In this document: positions 10,767 to 20,200 of the stretch, in pieces | Position numbering within the stretch: position 1 is the stretch's first letter | How the letters are laid out: each line of letters opens with the position of its first letter | From: Harmothoe impar | Lineage: Eukaryota; Annelida; Polychaeta; Phyllodocida; Polynoidae | Reading direction: 5' to 3' | NCBI GenBank assembly: GCA_947462335.1 | Contig: OX381720.1 | Coordinates: forward strand, 47,914,981-47,978,980 | Length of the DNA stretch: 64,000 nucleotides | Translations under genes and position numbers: made by a program | Notes under the pieces: generated by a model | The model's input: the letters and a program-made list of their open reading frames with translations, nothing else | What the model was told of the DNA's origin: nothing | The model's database searches: none

Positions 10767-10839
10767 GCCTCGATAGCTCAGTTGGGAGAGCGTTAGACTG
10801 AAGATCTAAAGGTCCCCGGTTCGATCCCGGGTCTGGGCA
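10767..10839 (+). tRNA. tRNA-Phe (anticodon GAA)
   Basis: The 73-nt cloverleaf is complete without an intron or encoded CCA. The D arm is GCTC...GAGC, the anticodon stem TTAGA/TCTAA encloses loop CTGAAGA with anticodon GAA, and the T arm CCCGG/CCGGG encloses TTCGATC. The internal A and B boxes (TAGCTCAGTTGG and GGTTCGATCCC) are intact. The acceptor stem has one G-U pair and one C-U mismatch at pair five, so it is slightly degenerate compared with usual animal tRNA-Phe. It is probably functional but could be a young tRNA pseudogene. Confidence 0.9.
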
Positions 10840-10842
10840 GTG

Positions 10843-10847
10843 TTTTT
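10843..10847 (+). terminator. RNA polymerase III terminator of tRNA-Phe
   Basis: A run of five T residues begins four bases after the tRNA 3' end, the usual distance and form of a Pol III stop signal. Confidence 0.7.
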
Positions 10848-11119
10848 GATGACGGAAAGTTTCATTTCATAATTCAATATTTCCTACTGATAAGTAACAC
10901 TATGGGTACACGGAATTTAGGCACCCGGTCTTTAGGCACCCTGCCTTCAGGCCCCCCTGATCATAGGCACCCTGCCCTTAGGCCCTCCGGATCTTAGGCC
11001 CCCGGTCTTTTGGCACCCTGGCCATAGGCCCCCTGGCCATAGGCCACAATCTCCCTTACGTCCACAACCCTGCCAAACGTCCACACCGGGGTCCACACCC
11101 TTGCTATACGTCCACAACC

Positions 11120-11660
11120 CTGTCCACTACCATCTCCTCACGTCCACTACCACCTTCTCACGTCCACTACCATCTCCTCACGTCCACTACCACCTCCTCA
11201 CGTCCACTACCACCACCTCATGTCCACTACCATCTCCTCACGTCCACTACCACCACCTCACGTCCACTACCACCTCCTCACGTCCACTACCATCTCCTCA
11301 TGTCCACTACCACCACCTCACGTCCACTACCATCTCCTCACGTCCACTACCATCTCCTCACGTCCACTACCACCTCCTCTCGTCCACTACCATCTCCTCA
11401 CATCCACTACCATCTCCTCACGTCCACTACCACCACCTCACGTCCACTACCATCTCCTCACGTCCACTACCATCTCCTCACATCCACTACCATCTCATCA
11501 CGTCCACTACCACCACCTCACGTCCACTACCACCTCCTCACGTCCACTACCACCTCCTCACGTCCACTACCACCACCTCACGTCCACTACCATCTCCTCA
11601 CGTCCACTACCACCTCCTCACGTCCACTACCACCTACTCACGTCCACTACCATCTCCTCA
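11120..11660. repeat. 20-bp minisatellite (cgtccactaccatctcctca)
   Basis: About 27 head-to-tail copies of a 20-bp unit CGTCCACTACCATCTCCTCA vary mainly at two positions (catctcc, cacctcc, caccacc). The unit has no stop codon in any forward frame and 20 is not a multiple of three. All three forward frames are therefore open with the same 20-residue period; this is not evidence for a protein. Confidence 0.9.
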
Positions 11661-11679
11661 ACCCTGCAAAGTGGACATG

Positions 11680-12575
11680 AGGGAAGGGGTTCGACGTGAG
11701 GGAGGAGGGTTGGATGTGAGGGAGGAGGGTTGGATGTGAGGGAGGGGGTTGGATGTGAGGGAAGGGGTTGGACGTGAGGGAGGGGGTTGGACATGAGGGA
11801 AGGAGTTGGACGTGAGGAGGTTGGACGTGAGGGAAGGGGTTGGACGTGAGGGGGTTGGACGTGAGGGAAGGGGTTGGACGTGAGGGAGGGGGTTGGGCGT
11901 GAGGGAGGGGGTTGGATGTGAGGAGGTTGGACGTGAGGGAAGGGGTTGGACGTGAGGGGGTTGGACGTGAGGGAGGGGTTGGACGTGAGGGAGGGGGTTG
12001 GGCGTGAGGGAGGGGGTTGGATGTGAGGAGGTTGGACGTGAGGGAAGGGGTTGGACGTGAGGGGGTTGGACGTGAGGGAGGGGTTGGACGTGAGAGAGGG
12101 GGTTGGATGTGAGGGAGGGGGTTGGACGTAAGGGAGGGGTTGGACGTGAGGGAGGGGGTTGGGCGTGAGGGAGGGGGTTGGATGTGAGGAGGTTGGACGT
12201 GAGGGAAGGGGTTGGACGTGAGGGGGTTGGACGTGAGGGAGGGGTTGGACGTGAGAGAGGGGGTTGGATGTGAGGGAGGGGGTTGGACGTAAGGGAGGGG
12301 GTTGGACGTAAGGGAGGGGGTTGGACGTGAGGGAGGGGGTTGGACGTGAGGGAGGGGGTTGGACGTGAGGGAGGGGTTGGACGTGAGGGAGGGGGTTGGA
12401 TGTGAGGGAGAGGGTTGGACGTGAGGGGGTTGGACATGAGGGAGGGGGTTGGACGTGAGGGAGGGGTTGGACGTGAGGGAGGGGGTTGGATGTGAGGGAG
12501 AGGGTTGGACGTGAGGGGGTTGGACATGAGGGGGTTGGACGTGAGGGAAAGGGTTGGACGTGAGGGAGGGGGTTG
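11680..12575. repeat. 15-18-bp minisatellite (ggttggacgtgaggga)
   Basis: Irregular head-to-tail copies of GGTTGGACGTGAGGGAGGG fill this stretch, with higher-order duplications of about 100 bp. Read on the other strand the unit contains CACGTCCA, shared with the neighbouring 20-bp array. The orientation therefore switches at about 11,665, the symmetry centre of the foldback element. Confidence 0.88.
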
Positions 12576-12848
12576 GATGTATGAAATGGACGTGAGATTT
12601 GTGCCTATGGGCCGGGGGCCTGTAGTCAGGGTGGCCTAAAGGCAGGGGGCTGCAAAACCGGAGGGCCTGTGGGCAGGGGGCCTGTGTTCCGGGGGCCTAC
12701 AGGCAGGGGGCCTACAGTCAGGAGGGCCTGTGTTCCGGATACCAACACTATGAACCCAGTTTCAGATAAAGGGTAGACATCCTATCGAATATGTTGGAGC
12801 ATTTATAATAAATACATTGTATTAGGTTGTGGGAAGGATTCTCATTTG

Positions 12849-13259
12849 ATTAAAGGGATACCTTCATCCACAGAATGGGATGCCAAGGTCTAGGGACTTT
12901 CAGAGGGGCAGGGAAGCTGGAGATGCAATGTTACATAATACCACATGTCTATCACCCTTCCTGGTGTAAGGGTCTGGAGGGCTACCCACAAAACTAGATA
13001 AGAATCTCCAATCACCATCACACTGTGTTCTATATCAGATTTGTTGGCATCACATACTTTGATTCTAAAACAAATAGATCTGATATAGAAGACAGTGTGA
13101 TGGTGTTTGAAGACTCTTATCTATGTTGGGGGCAGCCCTCCAGGCCTTCACACCAGGAGGGGTGATAGGCATGTGGTATTACGTAACATTGCATCTTCAG
13201 CTTCCCTCCTTCTCTGAAACCCTGGCAGCCCTTTCTGTGGATGAAGGGATCCCTTTAAT
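12849..13259. repeat. long imperfect hairpin element
   Basis: The left end ATTAAAGGGATACCTTCATCC and the right end GGATGAAGGGATCCCTTTAAT are inverted copies, and similarity continues inward over most of both halves. For example, ctagataagaatctccaatcaccatcacactgtgttctatatcagat is mirrored by its near complement. The loop is near 13,045. No gene is seen; it is a foldback-type MITE. Confidence 0.7.
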
Positions 13260-13310
13260 GTGGGCAAATAAAATTGCATACCTGATGTTGAGGGTTGACA
13301 TCTCAATTAC

Positions 13311-13536
13311 TACCGTAAATTCCCGCGTACTATCCGCGGGTTGTACGCGAACCAACCTCAGCTTTCATTTGATACCAAACATGTCTATATAGGGTGCGGG
13401 TTATACGAGGGTTTTTATTACTATAACACAGTACTAAAATAGACATTTTCAGATCCAAAAACGGGTTATATGTTTCTCCTGAGTTGGGGGTGCGGGTTAT
13501 ACGCGAGATGCGGGTAGTACGCGGGAATTTACGGTA
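13311..13536. mobile_element. TIR MITE, ends taccgtaaattcccgcg
   Basis: A perfect 22-bp terminal inverted repeat begins TACCGTAAATTCCCGCGTAC on the left and is mirrored at the right end (13,515-13,536). The outer TA could be a TA target duplication of a Tc1/mariner-like transposase. A relative lies at 21,878-22,106 beside an MMAB exon and a degraded one lies at about 39,532-39,695. Confidence 0.7.
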
Positions 13537-14030
13537 AGTGGCGCTAACTGGCAACATTACGCATTTCATCACTAGCGGGCAAAAGTTCCCAGAGAACAAC
13601 TAAATTAATTAGTTAATGTGGGAGAATCAATGGAAGAAAAAGATAAGGTGCGCGGAATCCATTGACCAACTTTTTTTGGGGTCAGGCCTAATGTAGAGGA
13701 GCGGTTTAAATTATCATATATTTTCTTAAGGTTCCTCAACAGCTTCTCATTAAAAAAATAACACATAGGGGCCTATACGCAATATCTGTCCCCATTAAGC
13801 AAAGATCCTTTTCTCTTGTCTTTAATACCCCACAATAGCGCCACTGTGGGGTTATAAAGGGCACAGAATGTTTGAGATTATTACCAGGACAACTAGAGAG
13901 CTCGCCATGCATGAATAACTTAAAAATCAGGTTTCCAACTCAAGGCCGACCATTGGGACCAATAGCATAATTATTATACAAAAGAGTAATGTTTGGTGTG
14001 AGAACAACATATGGTATTCCGAGAATTATC

Positions 14031-14036
14031 TTTATT
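14031..14036 (-). promoter_or_regulatory. candidate MMAB poly(A) signal
   Basis: AATAAA on the minus strand lies about 235 nt downstream of the MMAB stop codon, a normal 3' UTR length. The 3' UTR so defined also contains a perfect 11-bp hairpin at 14,151-14,175 (GAGGAATATTA stem, 3-nt loop). Confidence 0.5.
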
Positions 14037-14269
14037 TCTAGAGTAGAGAAACAAAATGACATTACATATCTAACATCAAGGCCTGCTTTCTGCTATACAT
14101 ATCACTAAACAGCCATGCCAATGTTATCCACATCAGCTGTAAATTACAAAGAGGAATATTACAGTAATATTCCTCTTATAAATGATCAGGGGTCCTGGAA
14201 TTAATCAATATACCTTTTTTTGTAATACATCTATCAACTAGGGTAGCAGTCTGTACAATGAGTGCTATT

Positions 14270-17200
14270 TTATTTTGAGGGGTCCACGCTATGAGGCGAC
14301 CGCTTGTAGACGATCTCATGTTTGCCTTCCTTCAGTGCCGCAAAGCGAGCGATTGTAAAGAGGAAATCACTCAACCTGCGAATAAAAGGTTTAAAGACAG
14401 TCTTATTTATTTTGCTATGTTTATGTATGACTCTTATTGCCTAAACTGATATAACTGATAGGTTTGTTTATAATAACAATAATATCTAAAGGTTTTTATT
14501 TTAGTTATTTTGTGAATACCAATTAATGAAATGGCGAGTGTAATTTAGTTATACATCGTGTCTATATACTTTATCACGACCAAGGGTGACATATTTTCGC
14601 TGAAATTAATCCTATTATTTTTACAATATACTCTAGTCTACAGTGCATCTCTCACCTGTTGAGGTATCGTGCCGGCTCCTCGTCCATCTCCTTGTTCCTG
14701 ACCAGCACCACCACACTGTAAGAGGTACACAGACATGGGGGGTCAGTACTTAAAGACACTGTAAAAGGTACACAGACATAGGGGGTCAGTACATGAAGAC
14801 ACTGTAAGAGGTACACAGACGTAGGGGGTCAGTACTTAAAGACACTGTAAGAAGTACACAGACATAGGGGGTCAGTACTTAAAGACACTGTAAGAAGTAC
14901 ACAGACATAGGGGGTCAGTACTTGAAGACACTGTAAGAGGTACACAGACATGGGGGGTCAGTACATAAAGACACCTGTATTAAAGAGGTACACAGACATG
15001 GGGGATCAGTACTTAAAGACACTGTAAGAGGTACACAGACATAGGGGGTCAGTACTTAAAGACACTGTAAGAGGTAAACAGACATAGGGGGTCAGTACAT
15101 AAAGACACTGTAAGGGGTACACAGACATAGGGGGTCAGTACATGAAGACACTGTAAGAGGTACACAGACATAGGGGGTCAGTACATAAAGACACTGTAAG
15201 GGGTACACAGACATAGGGGGTCAGTACTTGAAGACACTGTAAGAGGTACACAGACATGGGGGTCAGTACATAAAGACACTGTAAGAGGTACACAGACATG
15301 GGGGTCAGTACTTAAAGACACACTGTAAAAAAAATGTCGTCAAAATGACGGTGAATCACCGGCAACTGTTGGGACATAACTTTCACTGTTTTTTTAATGG
15401 TGACGGTGACCGTCAATTTTACGTCGAATCACCGTTAATTTGACGTAGAATCACAGTTAATTTGATGTTGAATCACCGTTAATTTGACATTGAATCACTA
15501 TTAATAGATTAAGAGCATTCAAATATACAGAGATTCAGCGTTATTGCTAGTGCTATTACAGACTTTGGGAATATTCTATAAGCCTCACAGGGAGTCTGAT
15601 TATGGGCTCACTCTCACCAGATCGATGCAACTATTATTTGGACGTACATGATCGGCGGACGTACATGATCGGCGGACGTACATGATCGGTGACGTACATG
15701 ATCGGTGACGTACATGATCGGTGACGTACATGATCGGGAGTTATTGACTGCCCTACCCTTTCTGACCATGTTAAAACACAAATAAACCTTACCAAGATGT
15801 ACATATGATGTGTATCTTGACATGTAAGATTTTAGGCATGTGTAAATGCGACTATAAGATAATTTTACATGATGTTTTAATACCGATCATGTACGTCATG
15901 TGACGTACATGATCAGTGACGTACATGATCGGTGATTTATTGACTGCCTTACCCTTTCTAATCATGATAAAACACAAATAAACCTTACCAAGATGTACAT
16001 ATCATGTGTGTCTTGACATGTAAGATTTTAGGCATGTGTAAATGCGACTATTAAAGAGAAATTTACATGACATTTCAATACCGATCATGTACGTCATGTG
16101 ACGTACATGATCGGTGACGTACATGATCAGTGCCTTAAGTACCCTCTCTGACCATGTTTAAAACATAAATCGATCATAGCAAGGTGTACATATGATGTAT
16201 GTCTTGACATGTAAGATTTTAGACATGTGAAGCAGTGGGTAATGAGAAAATTTTACATTACATTATAAACCGATCATGTACGTCATGTGACGTACATGAT
16301 CGGTTGTACATTGAGCCTCCCCCATTTGACCCCTATAAATATTTTGGGAGTTTTTTTTTCCTAATAAACTCTCCAAAGATACATTACAGCCTGTAGGTAT
16401 GGTTAGGAATGTTATATATCATGGTACAGGGGGTAATAGGTGCATTTTGTACTCTGCCGATCATGTACGTCCACCGATCATGTACGTCCACCAATCATGT
16501 ACGTCCACTTTTTCAGTTGCACTGATTTGGTGAGAGTGAGTCTATGGTGACTTTGGTTTTTGCAGTATACATCTAAAAACCTACAGATAAACCATACTTT
16601 GCCTTTGTCCTGATCATATATGCCACATTGACGATCTGACTTGTATACTAGCCATGGCCTATATACAAGGTTTTACACTATAGGATTGATACAAGGCAGA
16701 GTTTCCAGAGGTGGGGATATAGGCATAGTATGTTACCACAATATAGGTGTATAGATCCATAAAGCTACTTTCCTCTGGCTATTATCAAGTGATCATGGTA
16801 CTTTGTCAAACGTATCACAAGATTGAATTGTTAGATGGTCAAACATATAGAATAATTGAAAATTACCATTATTTCAACATGTATGCTCCACTTCAAGGGC
16901 TCACACTCTCCAGAAAAATCTTCTTACAAACCAGGCCACCTATCTATGAAAGGGCCCACTATATATGGCTCCCTCTGGGATTTGACATCAGAAGATGAAT
17001 TTACATTGAATCATTGTAATCCAAACCAGGTTAGCACTTAACAAGGATCCACTGTGAAATGGCTGATATATACGATGCTTCATTGCATTCCAAATAACGG
17101 TGAATCAGCGTTAAATTTTACAAAGCAAATCTGTAAAAAGTACATCTAGGGGGGTCAGTACTTAAAGACATTAATGGCCGCACAGTGCTTTAATGCATTA

Positions 17201-20200
17201 TACCTGACAAAACTTGCCAGTGCTGCATTCAAGCATCCTCTCCTAGGGTAGAGTAGAATATACTCGCCAGGCACTATGAGGATAAAGGGAATAATGCATT
17301 AAAGCATAATGCGGCCCATTAAGGGTTAATGATCTTTGTAGAAGTTAATGTACACATGAACTCTTTAAGGGTCGCATAGCACGTTAATGCGCTACGTCAT
17401 TTGCAGTTGTGGTGCGTGAATGCAGCCCTATGATTCTTGGTATGTCATAGCAAGTACAGGTACGTGCATGTCAACGTGTATAAACGTGGGCAACTCCTGA
17501 TAGGGAGGGATATCAGTATCTTTAATGTACATCAAAATGCCGGCGAAATACAAATCAAGCCACCATAATGAGTGGTCATTTTCTAACAACAGTGGTGGGA
17601 AATATTTGAATATCTCTTTGAGGAAGCGCCCTGTTGTCATCAGATGACCACTTCCTAATTGGTAAGGGCTGGTTAGGATTACAAGTACCATGATAGGTTC
17701 AATTGTTGTATTGATAATCAAAATGTCCAACCTTCTCTCTGCTCTCCTACAAATGGCGCGTGCTTGTTGTAGAGCTGCACTCGACCTGCCCCCTGACTGC
17801 AAAACAAGACACTACATGGAGATTACTCCACATCAGACTGACTTTGTGTGTCCCAGGACCCCCTGAAACCATTTGTAAAGCACATAATAATGTACTTTGC
17901 CCTTTTCTTTACGTTTTGAATGTGGATTTGTTGAACCTCTCACAGTGTACAGAAAAGAGGGAATTTGAAGTCCAACAATAATCAAAAATATCATACAATA
18001 TCAATATGTTCACATATATGTAAAGACAATGTAAAAAGCAATGAGTATGAAATAACGAAATAATGGTTGAGATGTAATCACAGAGTTCAGCTCTTGTCAC
18101 CATGATACATGAATGACGACTAAGGGCATATCACATTAATTTGATTAAAGCAGTATATGGCGTTTAAAACGTACGGTAACCCAAATGCCAGTATACGTAT
18201 ACCGGTACTTCATATTCCATACAAATTGGGATTTTACAGTCTCTATTATCGCATGTACGTGGTAGTACTTTTGTCAATGGAATTTCTAGTGCCCGACCAT
18301 CACCTTCTTGGTCTTTATTTTTTCGAAACACAAGACTTCCTATGCTTTAGAACTGAAGGACTGTATTCAATGCCCCCATTGCAAAGACACTGCAGCTTTG
18401 TGGGATATGGCCCCAGCCCCCACTCATGAAATACAACAGAGGCGGTATCAATGGGCGTCGGCATTTGTCTACTTATTGTTCGAAATCTATGTGGATATGG
18501 TGATCACCCCTCAAAGGACGGTAACGATGCCTCAAGGTACTGGTTTCAGATGTCGCCATGATACATCAACACAGCGTCGGCGATGAACTCTCTGGGACTG
18601 CATTGGTGCATCATGCCAACCAGTCGTGAACCCAGTAAGTCAGTAATGATGCGTTAAACTTAAACCACTATGCTGCCGCTAAAGGGTTATAGGTCTACTT
18701 ACAGGTAATATAAAGTTGGTGAGGGGAGGCAGCTGTTCTGTGTACTGGTCTATCCACTGTTCTAAATCACCCGTGTTACCACTGGGAAAGGTCGTCCTTT
18801 CTAAAACAACGGAGAATGATAGATTATTAAAGATGGGTTAGCTGTTAATCCGACTAATCAAATACGCATTATCCCTTTTATATATAATGGTGGAAAGATA
18901 ACATTGGCATCTCATTGTTGCTAAACGTTTTGACTTCTAAATGTATAATTCTGTACGACATCCCACCTTTGTGTTAAAGTTAAATGCGGGTAGGTACACA
19001 AAAGCCAGCTGGTGGCAAAAATCAGTTTTACTCAATTTTCAATTGTTATAATTATACCCATGTTTATCATCTCTATTAGATGTTTGAGTGCCTATAAGTC
19101 CCTATAGTTAAGGAAATAGAAATACTTTGGATAAATTTTATAACTTTCAACTGTGACTCCCTAATTTCTTTCTTCTAAAATGTTGACAAAGATATCCTCT
19201 ACACACCTGCAAAGTTCAGTACAGAAATCAGTACAAGGTGATTACTTATCATAGATAATGTGAAAATATCCTGTTTTCCCATTCATTTTCATAGTCAATT
19301 AGGCATTTTTTGTTTGGATGGGCATAGCATAAAAGTTAGCACCGTGACATACTGATTTTTTTGCATTTTCTATTTGGTAATATATCACGGTAATATAACC
19401 CAGACTTACAAGAAAAAATCAGTAGAACATGAGAACCCCCCCAGCCACTAGCATTTGCTTTAAATCCAAATGGCTAAGAAACAGTATTATTATAAACCTG
19501 AGCATATTCCTTTCATTACATCCATAAATTAAACAACTCACTGGTGTGTGCCTCCCTGGCTGAGCTGAGAGGGGTGGCTATGTTACTGCCCACATCCTGA
19601 AGGACGCACTGGATCTACAACATTGAGCAGACTGGTCAACAACATCTCTCTAACTTTGCAATTCATTAAGCAATCTTCCCATTGCAGTACTAGAAAAAAA
19701 AAGTGAAAAATGGTGATGAAAAAGATGTTTTCGTTTCTTTGTTTGTTGTCTTACCTGACCTAAACTCGTTTTTCTGTTATTGCTTTACCTGGAATGTCAT
19801 ACTTTTTTTCCTATTTGCGTAGCATTTTCAGTGTACATGCCTTGAGATACAAGGGGACAAATTCAAGGATTTTACGGCAAAGCCGTAGTGGCTTTGGGTT
19901 TTATAGGATTGTTATGAACTACAGGTGAGAAAACGAGGGGGCATAGATTTATAATTTTTGGTGTTTCTGGGGTTCTTATGCAATTCATGTATGGCATAAC
20001 AATAGAATCCAATATGTGCCAATGGAATCAAATAGGTACCAATGCACCTCCATTGATGCCTATGCAAATACCATCTTGGCAGCCATCTTGAAAATTACCT
20101 GGATCAAAAATCGGAGCCTACAAATGGATTCTACACCCCAGAAAACCCTATTATACATGTGTCATACAAGGAAATCAGACAATCTTGAGTATTTGGTGGC

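Larger units (their letters stand above)
10905..12743. mobile_element. foldback-type element with 9-bp target duplication
   Basis: The ends are inverted copies: GGTACACGGAATTTAGGC on the left, and on the right the complement of GGTATCCGGAACACAGGC. They are followed by ~18-bp taggcaccctgcc-type repeats in both arms. The element is flanked by a perfect 9-bp direct repeat AACACTATG at 10,896-10,904 and 12,744-12,752. The interior is two minisatellites in opposite orientation sharing CACGTCCA: a 20-bp unit (about 11,120-11,660) and a 15-18-bp unit (about 11,680-12,575). There is no coding gene. Long inverted arms of tandem repeats and a 9-bp duplication are features of foldback and Mutator-related elements; that assignment is inference. 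Confidence 0.82.

Noticed and set aside
11120..11660. Regular array that could be mistaken for CRISPR
   Set aside because: There are no variable spacers and no cas genes, and the DNA is animal; it is a minisatellite.
11101..12527. Long overlapping ORFs (up to 289 codons) in several frames
   Set aside because: They follow from stop-free minisatellite units; all three forward frames read the same peptide period. They belong to the foldback element.
13123..13392. 89-codon ORF
   Set aside because: It lies mostly in the right arm of a long hairpin element and runs into a TIR MITE; no family signal.
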